64,000 nt of DNA from Clostridiales bacterium (GCA_015055965.1 SVHG01000011.1:29518-93517), one strand, 5' to 3'; positions 1-9,635 are shown, numbered from the stretch's first letter. Numbers and translations are program-made. Notes: generated from the sequence alone by a model not told the origin.

Positions 1-1290
1 ACGGGTAAAACACTATTTGCAAAAGCAGTAGCGGGCGAAGCAAACGTACCCTTCTTCTCTATCAGCGGTTCAGACTTCGTTGAAATGTTCGTTGGTGTTG
101 GTGCTTCACGTGTGCGCGATTTATTCCAAATGGCAAAAAAGGCAATGCCCTGTATCGTATTCATAGACGAAATTGACGCAGTAGGCCGTCAAAGAGGAGC
201 AGGCCTTGGCGGTGGTAACGACGAAAGAGAGCAAACCCTTAACCAGTTACTGGTTCAAATGGACGGTTTTGAATCAAACGAAGGCATAATCATTATGGCT
301 GCAACCAACAGAGCAGACATATTAGACCCCGCGTTAATGCGTCCCGGCAGATTTGACCGCCAAATTCACATCAATCTTCCGGACGTTCGCGGTCGTGAAG
401 CAATTTTAAAGGTTCATTCAAGAAACAAACCCTTAGCTTCTAACGTATCGTTCAAGATTTTAGCGAAGATGACCACCGGTTTTTCAGGCGCGGATCTTGC
501 AAACCTACTAAACGAAGCTGCAATTTTAGCTGCAAGAGCTAACAGAAAGGCTATCACTAACGAAGATCTATACGAAGCAATAGAAAAAATCGCTATGGGC
601 CCCAAGAAGAGCAGTAGATTGGTTACCGAAAGCGACAAGCGTATCACGGCATATCACGAAGCAGGCCACGCAATCTGCGCGAAGCTACTTCCCCATTGTG
701 ACGAAGTTCACGAGGTTACCATTATTCCTCGCGGAAACGCTGCAGGCTATACTCTTACCAGACCTACTAACGACGATCAGCACACCAGCAAGAACGAGCT
801 ATTAGATAGAATCACTATGACTCTTGGCGGTAGAGCTGCGGAAGAAATCATTATTAAGGACTTCACCGCAGGCGCAAGCCAAGATATTAAGCAGGTTTCT
901 AAGATTGCGCGCGTAATGGTTACCGAATTTGGTATGAGCGATAAGATTGGCCCCGTTAACTACGGTAGCGACGATCAAATTTTCGTTGGTCGCGACTATC
1001 AAACCAGAACCGTTTACAGCGAAGCTCTTGCTAAGCTAATAGACGAAGAGGTTCAAACGATAATCAAGGCGGGAAGAGAAAAGGCTCTTGAGCTGCTTAC
1101 CGCAAACAAAGATAAGCTTGACCTTATGGCAAGACTTCTTATCGAAAAAGAAACTATTTACTCTGAAGAAGTTAACATGATTATGAAGGGTGAAAGCTTT
1201 GAAGCAATCGTGGACTATATGGAAAAAACCGCCGAAGAACAAAGATTAGATCCCTTCCATATCGGCAAAAACGAAGGGAACGCTAACTAA
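1..1290 (+). CDS. ftsH: ATP-dependent zinc metalloprotease FtsH (5' end missing)
   Basis: Membrane-anchored AAA+ protease that degrades membrane and regulatory proteins. The reading frame is open from base 1, which encodes TGKT, the end of the Walker A loop. The N-terminal membrane segments and the start therefore lie outside the window. Visible features are the Walker B motif ([15 protein letters not shown]), the second region of homology ([20 protein letters not shown]), the zinc-protease motif HEAGH near base 655, and a downstream Asp in the ASQDIKQVS segment that fits the third zinc ligand. It ends with TAA 16 nt before parA, so the two may be co-transcribed. The family identity is unambiguous. 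Confidence 0.97.
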   Translation, partial: TGKTLFAKAVAGEANVPFFSISGSDFVEMFVGVGASRVRDLFQMAKKAMPCIVFIDEIDAVGRQRGAGLGGGNDEREQTLNQLLVQMDGFESNEGIIIMAATNRADILDPALMRPGRFDRQIHINLPDVRGREAILKVHSRNKPLASNVSFKILAKMTTGFSGADLANLLNEAAILAARANRKAITNEDLYEAIEKIAMGPKKSSRLVTESDKRITAYHEAGHAICAKLLPHCDEVHEVTIIPRGNAAGYTLTRPTNDDQHTSKNELLDRITMTLGGRAAEEIIIKDFTAGASQDIKQVSKIARVMVTEFGMSDKIGPVNYGSDDQIFVGRDYQTRTVYSEALAKLIDEEVQTIIKAGREKALELLTANKDKLDLMARLLIEKETIYSEEVNMIMKGESFEAIVDYMEKTAEEQRLDPFHIGKNEGNAN

Positions 1291-1306
1291 TTTTTAGAGG
1301 TGTATC

Positions 1307-2077
1307 ATGGCAAAAATAATATCCTTTTCAAACCAAAAGGGTGGTGTTGGTAAGACTTCAACTTGTGTAAACCTATCTGCAGGGCTTGCCTTAAAGGGCA
1401 AGAAAACCCTGCTTATAGATATGGACCCTCAAGGTAACGCGACCACGGGCTTGGGCTTTTCTAAAAGTGAACTAACGAATTCCGTGTATAACGTGCTAAT
1501 AGACGATCTACCTGCATCATCAGCTATCCACAAAACGGCAGTTGAAAATCTTGATATCTTGCCCGCAAGCATAGACCTTGCCGGCGCGGAGGTAGAGCTG
1601 GTTTACCTTAAAAATCGCGAAAAGAGATTAAGAGAAAAGCTTGAATCGGTTAAAGACAACTACGATTTTATTATGATAGACTGTCCCCCCTCGTTAGGGC
1701 TTTTAACGATTAACGCTCTTTCTGCTTCTAATTCGGTTATCATTCCAATTCAAAGCGAGTATTACGCGTTAGAAGGTTTATCACAGCTAATGAACACCAT
1801 TAAATTAGTAGTTAAGCATCTTAACCCAGAGCTGGTTATAGACGGCGTTGTTGTTACTATGTACGACGGCAGGGCTCTTATTTCTAAGCAAATATCCGCA
1901 GAAATCCACAAATTTTTCGGCAAAAAGATGTTTAACACGGTTGTTCCCAGAAACATAAGAGTTTCTGAAGCGCCCAGCCACGGCGTACCCGTAATGATTC
2001 ACGATCCTAGATGCAACGGAGCAAAGGCTTATGTTGCCTTGGCAGAAGAGTTTTTACAACGCGAAAGCAAGAAGTAA
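1307..2077 (+). CDS. parA: Chromosome-partitioning ATPase ParA/Soj
   Basis: ParA-family ATPase of 256 aa that works with ParB in origin segregation. The N-terminus carries the deviant Walker A motif KGGVGKTST at about residues 10-18, followed by LLIDMDPQGNAT. IMIDCPPSLGLLT gives the Walker B region. The length is typical of Soj. The start is an ATG preceded by a modest AGAGG. It lies 16 nt after ftsH and 99 nt before parB, and par genes near oriC (about 13 kb away here) are usual for Firmicutes. Confidence 0.96.
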   Translation: MAKIISFSNQKGGVGKTSTCVNLSAGLALKGKKTLLIDMDPQGNATTGLGFSKSELTNSVYNVLIDDLPASSAIHKTAVENLDILPASIDLAGAEVELVYLKNREKRLREKLESVKDNYDFIMIDCPPSLGLLTINALSASNSVIIPIQSEYYALEGLSQLMNTIKLVVKHLNPELVIDGVVVTMYDGRALISKQISAEIHKFFGKKMFNTVVPRNIRVSEAPSHGVPVMIHDPRCNGAKAYVALAEEFLQRESKK

Positions 2078-2176
2078 TAACAAAAAATATTTAATCATTC
2101 ACCGTTCGAAGCAAACAAAAACCGCCCTATAAGGCGATTATCGGCACATAGTTAACACAAAAAGGAGGAAAGTAAA

Positions 2177-3082
2177 GTGAAGGTTACCAAAGGACTTGGC
2201 AAAGGTCTTTCTGCTTTATTTAGTGAAACAAGCGAAGATTACAGCCGTTTTACATACGACGAAAGCAAAATGACTGAAGAGCAAGCTAACGCCGTTTATG
2301 AAATAGAACTAGAAAAAATATTTGCAAACCCAAACCAACCCAGAAAGGTTTTTGATGCGGGCGCGTTAAAGGAGCTTGCAGATTCTATTTCCGTTCACGG
2401 TGTTATTACCCCTATCGTTCTTAATAAGAGTGAGAACGGTAAATATATGATTATTGCGGGCGAAAGAAGATTCCGCGCAAGTAAGCTTGCAGGAAAAACA
2501 ACCATTCCCGCTATTATTAGAGAGTACGACGAACGCCAAATTAAAGAAATTTCTTTAATAGAAAACTTACAGCGTGAAGATTTAAATCCCATTGAAGCTG
2601 CAACCGCTATGCAACAGCTTATGAAGGATTACAATATGACGCAGGAAGAGCTTTCCGGTAGAATAGGTAAAAGTAGATCTGCAGTAGCAAACACCTTACG
2701 ACTATTAACCCTTTCTAAGGAAGTTATTAAGCTTGTAGAAAGCAACAAGCTTTCAGCAGGCCACGCCCGCGCGCTTGTAACCTTACCTGCAGACGTTCAG
2801 GCAAATATTGCAAATAAGGCTGTTAAAGATAAGCTTTCCGTTCGTGACGTAGAGCAGGCTGTTAAGGATTATTACAATCCCCCCGAAAAGAAAAAAGCGG
2901 CAGCTAAGCCTATGAGCGTAGAGCTTAAGGATATGATTAACCGTATGCAAAGATCTTTCGGCACTAAGGTTCAGGCTATCGGTAACGACAGAAAGGGCAG
3001 AATTTATATCGACTATTACACCCGTGACGATTTGGATAGAATAGTGGAAATTCTTGACCTTATTGATAAACATAAAAAGTAA
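2177..3082 (+). CDS. parB: Chromosome-partitioning protein ParB/Spo0J
   Basis: ParB CTPase and DNA clamp of 301 aa that loads at parS sites. It starts with GTG behind a strong AGGAGG at 2163-2168. The ParB N-domain is seen in NPNQPRK, GERRFRA (the box II region that binds CTP) and ENLQREDLNP. The helix-turn-helix for parS binding is around LSGRIGKSRSAVANTLR. The basic C-terminal half would hold the dimerisation domain. I found no full parS consensus (TGTTTCACGTGAAACA) in the window. A hairpin terminator follows at 3104-3132. Confidence 0.95.
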   Translation: MKVTKGLGKGLSALFSETSEDYSRFTYDESKMTEEQANAVYEIELEKIFANPNQPRKVFDAGALKELADSISVHGVITPIVLNKSENGKYMIIAGERRFRASKLAGKTTIPAIIREYDERQIKEISLIENLQREDLNPIEAATAMQQLMKDYNMTQEELSGRIGKSRSAVANTLRLLTLSKEVIKLVESNKLSAGHARALVTLPADVQANIANKAVKDKLSVRDVEQAVKDYYNPPEKKKAAAKPMSVELKDMINRMQRSFGTKVQAIGNDRKGRIYIDYYTRDDLDRIVEILDLIDKHKK

Positions 3083-3103
3083 GCCTATAAGGCGATTAAC
3101 GGC

Positions 3104-3132
3104 AAAAAGCGGAATATTTTTTCCGCTTTTTT
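3104..3132 (+). terminator. Rho-independent terminator after parB
   Basis: An 11-nt inverted repeat (AAAAAGCGGAA / TTCCGCTTTTTT, 6-nt loop) ends in a T run 22 nt after the parB stop. It is preceded by a copy of the genome's CTATAAGGCGATTA motif. Confidence 0.85.
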
Positions 3133-3207
3133 CATAACAAATATCATAAAAACTTTTACTTTAAGCTTTATATATTTAATAAAATTTATTACTCATAAGG
3201 AAAACGA

Positions 3208-5259
3208 ATGATGAAAAAAGTATTAATTCAACTGCTTTCTTTAGTGCTTGCGTTCGCTTTGTCTTTGGGGGTTTGGGCGATAGGTTTTTATATAAACGTA
3301 AATCTTAACGGCAATTCCTTTAATCAACTGTTTAACAGCTTAACGATTATATTAATGGTATTAATCGTTATACTTGCCGTAATAAACGCGGTAAAAAACT
3401 TCGCCTTTAACAAACGCTTTAACGGCATGAACGCTAAAGAAGGTCAAGCATACGCGTTAGAAAAAAAGGAAGAAATTCAGCAAAACGTAGCTAAAGCAGA
3501 AAGAAATTTAAACAAAAAAATCTCTTTATTCAACTGCTATAAATGCTTACTAATCGTACTGTTTTGCGCAACCTGCTTACTTTTAGGGCTTGCAAAAAAT
3601 CAATCGTTAACGACCTTCATTGTAATTATTGCAGTATTTTTTAATTGGAGCATAATAAATTCCTTTATGCCCCTTCCAACACAAAAAATCAACCCCAAAA
3701 CGATATTATCCCCAGAAGAGTTCCCATATATTTATTCGCTTATTAACAAAGCGCGTGAAAGGGTAAATTACAAGGGAAAAATTCTTGCAGTTCTTGCAGG
3801 TCGTGGAGTTTCTATTTTTGAAAATTCAAAGGGCGTTTACCTTCTTTTTGGTTCTGAAGAGGTTTCTTTGTTTAGCGAAGAAGAGCTATTTTCAGTTTTA
3901 GTTCACGAGCTAGAGCATTTAAAAAATTCAGACACGAAACGCAGATTTAGGCTTCATTCCTTCATAGAACAAAACGAATCTCAAGGTGAAAACAACGCTA
4001 TTTTAGATGCCGGAAAAACCTTCTTTTGTTCCTATTTCTTAAAGGAACTTCTTTTAGCAATTATTCAGTTTGACGCAAACTCTTCCTTAGAGCGCGAAAG
4101 GCTTGCAGACCTTGCCGTTATTGAAGCCGGGGTAGAGCAGGACTTTATTAACGCAACCGCAAAAACTATGCTGTTTGCTTTATACGGCGAACACCCTTGG
4201 AAAGAGATTTCTTTTGACACCTATAAAGAGCTAACCCCCATAACCAACTTCTGCCAAGTTAACGTGGCGTGTTTTTTACAAAAAGTTGAGCTATATGGCG
4301 ATAAATGGCACTTTACCTTACAAAACGAGCTACCTTCACGCAGGGATTCACACCCCACGCTGAAGATGCGAATGGAAGCGCTTAAGGTAAGCGAATATAA
4401 AGTGGATTTTACCAAAAAAGAAGGTACGTATACCCAAGAACTTGACCTTTTACTTCAAAAAAGCTCTTCACTTATCACCGACCTTGGTTTTAAAAACAAA
4501 AAGAAGGACGATTATTTGTTAATACGCGCAAGCGCTTACGACGAAAGAATAAAAGCTATGAACCGTTACGACAAGCGCGACGAATGGAGCACCCTAACCG
4601 ATTCTGAGCTTATAGAAAGCGCGCAAGCCTTTTTATTCATAGACGATAGCAAGGCAGAAAGAATTTTGCGCGAGGTTGTGGAAAGATCAAATTCTTCCTT
4701 TGCTTGTTATTTACTTGCTTGTCTTTACGCAAGGGAATATAACGACGAATGCATTGAATTATTTAAAAAATGTGCGATAGACCCAACTGCAACTAGCGAA
4801 GCTATAGATCAGCTTGGAAAATACGCTTTAAAAACGGGCAATCAAAAGCTATTAGATGAATACCGTGAAAACGCGCCCAACAAATATGATTTTGCAGAAG
4901 ACGAAATTATGCAAACTCTATTTTCAAAAAACGGGTTAGAATCTCCAAACGAAAGCCACCAAGAGACTGTTAACGAAATAGTAGAAAAGCTAAGCGAATA
5001 TTGGGGAAATAATCTAACCGCTATTTATATCGGCGTGCGTGAAACGGAAAGCCAAACCTTGGTTTACTATATTGCAATAGATTATAACAAAAAAGCCCCT
5101 CACGAGCAAACGCAAACGGCTTATGAAGAAACCTGCTATTTTATTAACAGACTTTCTAAGGCTGGCAAAAAGTTCTATATCTTCTTTGGCGGTAAGGAAT
5201 TTAACACCCTTAAAAAGCTAACCGGCAGTAAAGTATATGAGAAAAAAGCAGATAAATAA
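3208..5259 (+). CDS. M48-family membrane metalloprotease with C-terminal helical repeats
   Basis: Protein of 683 aa. Four hydrophobic segments lie at about residues 5-30, 37-62, 105-127 and 130-150. A gluzincin domain follows with HELEH near residue 234 and a later ERLADLAV segment that fits the third-ligand Glu. This order resembles HtpX/Ste24-type M48 peptidases. The C-terminal 250 residues look alpha-helical, with tetratricopeptide-like spacing (for example ACYLLACLYAREYN), and may bind substrates. The start ATG is 6 nt after AAGGA; a second ATG directly follows. It stands alone between terminators. The substrate is unknown. Confidence 0.8.
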   Translation: MMKKVLIQLLSLVLAFALSLGVWAIGFYINVNLNGNSFNQLFNSLTIILMVLIVILAVINAVKNFAFNKRFNGMNAKEGQAYALEKKEEIQQNVAKAERNLNKKISLFNCYKCLLIVLFCATCLLLGLAKNQSLTTFIVIIAVFFNWSIINSFMPLPTQKINPKTILSPEEFPYIYSLINKARERVNYKGKILAVLAGRGVSIFENSKGVYLLFGSEEVSLFSEEELFSVLVHELEHLKNSDTKRRFRLHSFIEQNESQGENNAILDAGKTFFCSYFLKELLLAIIQFDANSSLERERLADLAVIEAGVEQDFINATAKTMLFALYGEHPWKEISFDTYKELTPITNFCQVNVACFLQKVELYGDKWHFTLQNELPSRRDSHPTLKMRMEALKVSEYKVDFTKKEGTYTQELDLLLQKSSSLITDLGFKNKKKDDYLLIRASAYDERIKAMNRYDKRDEWSTLTDSELIESAQAFLFIDDSKAERILREVVERSNSSFACYLLACLYAREYNDECIELFKKCAIDPTATSEAIDQLGKYALKTGNQKLLDEYRENAPNKYDFAEDEIMQTLFSKNGLESPNESHQETVNEIVEKLSEYWGNNLTAIYIGVRETESQTLVYYIAIDYNKKAPHEQTQTAYEETCYFINRLSKAGKKFYIFFGGKEFNTLKKLTGSKVYEKKADK

Positions 5260-5295
5260 TTTGCTTAATTATTAACTTAATCACAGCAAAATAAA

Positions 5296-5328
5296 CATCC
5301 ACCCGAATATCGGGTGGTTTTTATTTTT
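5296..5328 (+). terminator. Rho-independent terminator after the M48 gene
   Basis: A 7-bp GC-rich stem, CCACCCG / CGGGTGG, with a 5-nt loop is followed by TTTTTATTTTT, 40 nt after the stop codon. Confidence 0.9.
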
Positions 5329-5428
5329 CGGGCATAGCCATTGCTTACTGGCTAGCACAAACGTGCTTTTTATTTGACCTGCCAGTCATGCACTTATTAC
5401 CTGCTACCCGTCAACGGGTTTCACTTTT

Positions 5429-5574
5429 GCCTTCTCCTGCGGGAGAAGGTGTCACGAGTTTTCGAGTGACGGATGAGGAGTTGTATAATTTAGTGCTTTA
5501 ATTTTTATTTGTATTTTTTACCAAAACACCTCATCCACCACTAACGTGGTCCCCCTTCCCCCACTGGGGAAGGC
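5429..5574. mobile_element. MITE-like palindromic element, copy 1 (146 bp)
   Basis: The left arm begins GCCTTCTCC and the right arm ends GGGGAAGGC. The arms are imperfect inverted repeats of about 50 nt. Each arm holds its own small hairpin (TCACGAG/CGAGTGA on the left, ACCAC/GTGGT on the right), followed by a GGATGAGG box and its complement CCTCATCC. The AT-rich centre has no ORF. A near-identical copy lies at 10356-10502, and both copies continue into the same downstream terminator block, so the duplicated unit is about 250 bp. The arms resemble those flanking the DUF559 gene at 61.7 kb. No coding capacity; probably non-autonomous. Confidence 0.8.
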
Positions 5575-5603
5575 TCTTTTCCACTCACCGGTAAACCTCT
5601 ACC

Positions 5604-5632
5604 AAGCCACGCGACTATCGCGTGGTTTTTCT
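5604..5632 (+). terminator. Hairpin terminator in the duplicated intergenic block
   Basis: CCACGCG / CGCGTGG stem with a 5-nt loop and a T5 run. The same hairpin occurs at 10531-10558 behind the second MITE copy, so it travels with the element. Confidence 0.7.
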
Positions 5633-5646
5633 TTATATCAAAAACA

Positions 5647-5675
5647 GGCTATAGTGCATTAATCGCGCTATAGCC
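5647..5675. terminator. Dispersed TTAATCGC hairpin, copy A
   Basis: Palindrome GGCTATAG ... CTATAGCC with a TTAATCGCG core. It is one of about twelve related hairpins in the window, usually downstream of genes. Here it lies between convergent genes (M48 peptidase + and PFOR -) and can fold on either strand. Confidence 0.7.
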
Positions 5676-5701
5676 TTTCTTTTTGCAAATTAACTTATCA
5701 C

Positions 5702-5727
5702 AAAAGCCCCGCTTTTTAGCGAGGCTT
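5702..5727 (-). terminator. Likely PFOR terminator
   Basis: The stem AAAGCC(C)CGCT / AGCG(A)GGCTTT is T-rich on both sides. A closely similar hairpin is at 40759-40787 downstream of mnmG. It lies 320 nt after the PFOR stop, beyond two repeat elements. Confidence 0.55.
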
Positions 5728-5770
5728 TAATTAGTTGTTTTTGCGTGCAAATCCAATGGCTATGGCACTA

Positions 5771-5894
5771 AATAAGTTTCAATTACGAGTTAGAGCGGTT
5801 AAACCGAGCATTGACCGACGGGATTTTACTTGGCGTAAATGACCGAGGGCAAGCGCAAGGCTTCACCGCTATCACGAAGTAAGTGGATCTTATT
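5771..5894 (-). repeat. AATAAG/CTTATT element (tandem copy 1)
   Basis: This 124-bp unit starts AATAAG and ends CTTATT, with nested palindromes inside. Read on the minus strand it matches 17072-17197 (shared GAAGCCTTGCGCTTGCC, TGCTCGGTTT and CGCAATTGAAGCTTATT-type ends). It is separated from the next unit by the trinucleotide TAC (minus strand), the same spacer seen at the junctions near 17.4 and 54.1-54.2 kb. Confidence 0.75.
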
Positions 5895-5897
5895 GTA

Positions 5898-6044
5898 AAT
5901 AAGGTTTAGATGCGAGCAAGAGCAGGCGTTTTAGTTTTGAGCGCAGGGGGCGACCTTGTTGGTCGCAGGTCATCCAACGAAGTTGGTGCAATTCTATAAT
6001 AAAAACTAAAAGAACGAACTATTGCGAAGTAGATAAGCCTTATT
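5898..6044 (-). repeat. AATAAG/CTTATT element abutting the PFOR stop codon
   Basis: A 147-bp unit whose left end (minus strand) begins 3 nt after the PFOR TAA. It contains nested hairpins: an outer stem TTTTAGTTTT/AAAACTAAAA and inner stems GCGACC/GGTCGC and CCAAC/GTTGG. The related unit at 54118-54243 keeps the inner GCGACC stem, but its outer stem is TTTTAACTTTG/CAAAGTTAAAA, a compensated change. Confidence 0.75.
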
Positions 6045-6046
6045 TT

Positions 6047-9000
6047 TTAGTCTTTTTTAGCAAGCGTTTTATACTTAGCCAATCTTGCGTTGTTTTCTTC
6101 TTCAGCCTTTTCAAATAATTCGGCAGCTAATTCGGGTTGAGCCTTCTTTAAGCTGGTGTATCTGGTTTCGCCCATTAAGAATTCTTGATAGCTTGCAGTA
6201 GGATCTTTACTATCTAAAGTGAAGGGGTTACCTTCGGTGATAGCAGGATTGTATCTGTAAAGATGCCAGTAACCGGCGTCAACAGCCTTCTTTTCTTCAA
6301 GTTGAGAATTGCTCATATTGATACCGTGGTTGATACAGGGAGCGTAACAGATTAATAAAGAAGGTCCGTCGTAGCTTTCAGCTTCAACAACAGCGTTTAA
6401 GAATTGTTGCTTGTTAGCACCCATAGAGCATTGTGCAACGTAAACGTAGCCGTAGCTCATAGCCATCATACCAAGGTCTTTCTTCTTAACTCTCTTACCG
6501 CCGGCAGCGAACTTAGCAACAGAGCCGGTGGGGGTAGACTTAGAAGCTTGACCGCCGGTGTTAGAGTAAACTTCGGTATCTAATACTAAAACGTTTACGT
6601 CAACGTTCATAGCAAGAACGTGGTCTAAACCGCCGTAACCGATATCGTATGCCCAACCGTCACCACCGATAATCCAAATAGATTTCTTAATTAAGCAGTC
6701 GCTTTGAGCCTTGATTTCTTTAAGGATAACCTTAATTTCGCCACGGGTATTCTTAATAGCAGCAGGAAGCTCGCTGATAATAACCTTAGCGATTTCTTTA
6801 CTCTTTTCTGCGCTGTTTCTATTTTCTAACCATTCAATAAGAGCTTTCTTAATCTTACCCTTAGCACCGTTAGCAATAGCAAGCTCTACGGTAGCAGCAA
6901 GCTTATCACGTCTTTGAGCGTAAGCAAGGTAGTAGCCGTAACCGTGTTCAGCGTTATCTTCGAATAATGAGTTAGCCCAAGCAGGTCCTTTGCCTTCAGC
7001 GTTCTTGGTGTAAGGACAGGTAGGAGCGCTACCGCCGTAAATAGAAGAACAACCGGTTGCGTTAGAAATAAGCATTCTATCGCCGAATAATTGGGTAATA
7101 ACCTTAATGTAAGGAGTTTCGCCACAGCCTGCGCATGCGCCGGAGAATTCAAATAGGGGTTTAGCAAATTGGCTACCCTTAACAGAGGTCTTCTTAAATG
7201 CAGAGGTGTCTACTTCGGGAAGTGATTCGCTGTAATCGTAGTTGGGAACTTCTTTAGCAGCAACCTTTTCAAAGGGAACCATAGTGATTGCCTTTTCCTT
7301 TGCGGGACATACGTTAGCGCAAACACCGCAACCCATACAGTCTAGGGGAGAAACTTGCATTCTGTATTCAAATCCCTTAAGGCCCATAGCTAGCTTAGTG
7401 GTGTAACCTTCAGGCTTTTCTGCGCCAACAGCGTTAAGAGCAGGTCTTAAACAAGCGTGGGGACATACGAAAGCACATTGGTTACATTGAATACATTTTT
7501 CAGCATCCCAAACGGGTAACTTAATAGCAACACCGCGTTTTTCATATTGGGTAGTTCCGGTGGGAACTGAACCGTCTGCATTGAAAGCAGAAGAGGGAAG
7601 CTGATCGCCTTCTAAAGCAAGAATGGGGTGAACGATATTCTTGAAGTATTCAGTTCCGCCGATTTCAAGTGCGGGAGCGCCTTCTTCGGTGGTAGCCCAG
7701 TCAGCAGGAATAGCGATTTCTACTAATTCAGAAGAAGCTTTGTCGATAGCAGCGTAGTTCATGTTAACAACTGCGTCGCCCTTCTTGCCGTAGCTCTTCT
7801 TAACTGCAGCCTTCATATATTCTTCAGCATCAGCGTAAGGCATAATGTCTTGGTTAATGAAGAAGAAAGCAGCCTGCATGATTGCGTTGGTTCTTCCGCC
7901 AAGGCCGATTTCGCCGGCAATCTTAATAGCGTCAATATTATATAATTTAGCTTGCTTTTTAGCAAGTAAACGCTTCATAGAAGCGGGTAAGTGCTTGTTA
8001 AGCTCTTCAATGGTATTCCAAGAAGAGTTGAGTAGGAATTTACCGCCAACCTTTAAGTCCTTAACCATATCGTAACGAAGAACGTAAGAGGGGTTGTGGC
8101 AAGCAATAAAGTCAGCAGCGTCAATTAGGTAGGTTGACTGAATGGGAGTCTTACCAAATCTTAAGTGAGAAACGGTAATACCGCCTGACTTCTTAGAATC
8201 GTAGAAGAAGTAACCTTGAGCGTACATGTCGGTATGGTCACCGATAATCTTAATAGAGTTCTTGTTAGCGCCAACGGTACCGTCTGAGCCTAAGCCGTAG
8301 AACTTACAGCTGATAGTTCCTTCGGGAGCAGCGTCGTACTTTTCGCTGAAATCTAATGAAGTATTGGTGATATCGTCATAAATACCAACGGTGAAGTGAT
8401 TCTTGGGTTTATCCTGTTCAAGATTCTTGTAAACAGAAAGAACCATAGAGGGGTTAAATTCCTTAGAACCTAAACCGTATCTACCGCCAACAACGGTAAT
8501 TCTCTTCTTAGCTTCTGCTAAAGCGGTGCAAACGTCAAGATATAAGGGTTCGCCAAGGCTACCGGGTTCTTTAGTTCTATCTAAAACGGCAATCTTCTTA
8601 GTGGTTTTGGGAAGAGCCTTTAAGAATGCTTTTGCAAAGAAAGGTCTGTATAATCTAACCTTAATTAAGCCGTACTTGTGGCCTTCTGCGTTAAGCTTGT
8701 TAATGGTTTCTTCAACACATTCAGCGCCGCTACCCATAATAACGATAACGTTTTCTGCATCAGGTGCACCAACGTAGTCGAATAAATGATAGCTTCTGCC
8801 GGTAAGCTTAGAAACCTTATCCATCATCTTTTGAACGATTTCAGGGGTAGCTTCATAGTAGCAGTTAGCAGTTTCCTTGTTTTGGAAATAGATATCTGCG
8901 TTTTGAGCAGTACCTTTTTGGATGGGGTGGTCGGGGTTAAGAGCGCGTTGTCTGAATTCTTCAATATCACTCATATCAACGAGCTTTTTCATTTCGTCAT

Positions 9001-9556
9001 ATTCAATAGCGTCAATCTTTTGAACTTCGTGGCTGGTTCTAAAACCGTCAAAGAAGTGTAAGAAGGGCACTTTGCACTTTAAGGTAGAAAGATGAGCAAC
9101 TAAAGCAAGGTCCATAACTTCTTGAACGGAAGCTGAAGAAAGCATTGCAAAACCCGTTTGACGGCAAGCCATAACGTCTGAATGGTCACCGAAAATGTTT
9201 AATGCTTGACCGGCAACAGCTCTCGCGCTAACGTGGAATACGGTAGGAAGTAATTCACCCGCGATTTTATACATATTGGGAATCATTAAAAGTAAGCCTT
9301 GGCTTGCGGTATAGGTAACCGTTAAAGCACCGGCAGAAAGTGAGCCGTGAACAGCGCCTGCTGCGCCACCTTCAGATTGAAGCTCTGCAAGTAATAGCTT
9401 TTGGCCAAACATGTTTTCTCTGCCGGCAGTAGCCCATTCGTCAGCTACTTCAGCCATGGGTGAAGAAGGGGTTATCGGGTAAATAGCTGCAACTTCACTA
9501 AACGCATACGCAACGTGGCTGGCAGCGGTATTACCGTCAATGGTCATTTTTTTCAT
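6047..9556 (-). CDS. nifJ: Pyruvate:ferredoxin (flavodoxin) oxidoreductase, single-chain
   Basis: Oxidatively decarboxylates pyruvate to acetyl-CoA and CO2 with reduction of ferredoxin. At 1169 aa it is the full fused length. The N-terminal domain reads DGNTAASHVAYAFSEVAAIY followed by PITPSSP. Two [4Fe-4S] motifs lie at about residues 687 (CIQCNQC...CPH) and 740 (CMGCGVC...CP). The TPP domain begins near 805 with CAGCGETPY and contains GDGWAYDIG and DTEVYSNTGGQ near 965-1000. The start ATG lies behind GGAGG. A consensus promoter is at 9636-9664. The gene is monocistronic. The 56-aa ferredoxin at 37876 is a plausible electron acceptor (inference). Confidence 0.97.
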   Translation of the reverse strand: MKKMTIDGNTAASHVAYAFSEVAAIYPITPSSPMAEVADEWATAGRENMFGQKLLLAELQSEGGAAGAVHGSLSAGALTVTYTASQGLLLMIPNMYKIAGELLPTVFHVSARAVAGQALNIFGDHSDVMACRQTGFAMLSSASVQEVMDLALVAHLSTLKCKVPFLHFFDGFRTSHEVQKIDAIEYDEMKKLVDMSDIEEFRQRALNPDHPIQKGTAQNADIYFQNKETANCYYEATPEIVQKMMDKVSKLTGRSYHLFDYVGAPDAENVIVIMGSGAECVEETINKLNAEGHKYGLIKVRLYRPFFAKAFLKALPKTTKKIAVLDRTKEPGSLGEPLYLDVCTALAEAKKRITVVGGRYGLGSKEFNPSMVLSVYKNLEQDKPKNHFTVGIYDDITNTSLDFSEKYDAAPEGTISCKFYGLGSDGTVGANKNSIKIIGDHTDMYAQGYFFYDSKKSGGITVSHLRFGKTPIQSTYLIDAADFIACHNPSYVLRYDMVKDLKVGGKFLLNSSWNTIEELNKHLPASMKRLLAKKQAKLYNIDAIKIAGEIGLGGRTNAIMQAAFFFINQDIMPYADAEEYMKAAVKKSYGKKGDAVVNMNYAAIDKASSELVEIAIPADWATTEEGAPALEIGGTEYFKNIVHPILALEGDQLPSSAFNADGSVPTGTTQYEKRGVAIKLPVWDAEKCIQCNQCAFVCPHACLRPALNAVGAEKPEGYTTKLAMGLKGFEYRMQVSPLDCMGCGVCANVCPAKEKAITMVPFEKVAAKEVPNYDYSESLPEVDTSAFKKTSVKGSQFAKPLFEFSGACAGCGETPYIKVITQLFGDRMLISNATGCSSIYGGSAPTCPYTKNAEGKGPAWANSLFEDNAEHGYGYYLAYAQRRDKLAATVELAIANGAKGKIKKALIEWLENRNSAEKSKEIAKVIISELPAAIKNTRGEIKVILKEIKAQSDCLIKKSIWIIGGDGWAYDIGYGGLDHVLAMNVDVNVLVLDTEVYSNTGGQASKSTPTGSVAKFAAGGKRVKKKDLGMMAMSYGYVYVAQCSMGANKQQFLNAVVEAESYDGPSLLICYAPCINHGINMSNSQLEEKKAVDAGYWHLYRYNPAITEGNPFTLDSKDPTASYQEFLMGETRYTSLKKAQPELAAELFEKAEEENNARLAKYKTLAKKD

Positions 9557-9635
9557 TGAAAAACCTCCGTTTAATATTGAAAAATTAATTATTTTTAAGT
9601 CATTTGCGCGCTTTCTTTTTTAACGCACCTTTCAT

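Noticed and set aside
5741..6046. A structured ncRNA or riboswitch downstream of PFOR
   Set aside because: The complex pairing is explained by two tandem AATAAG repeat elements that recur elsewhere; no known riboswitch core was recognised.
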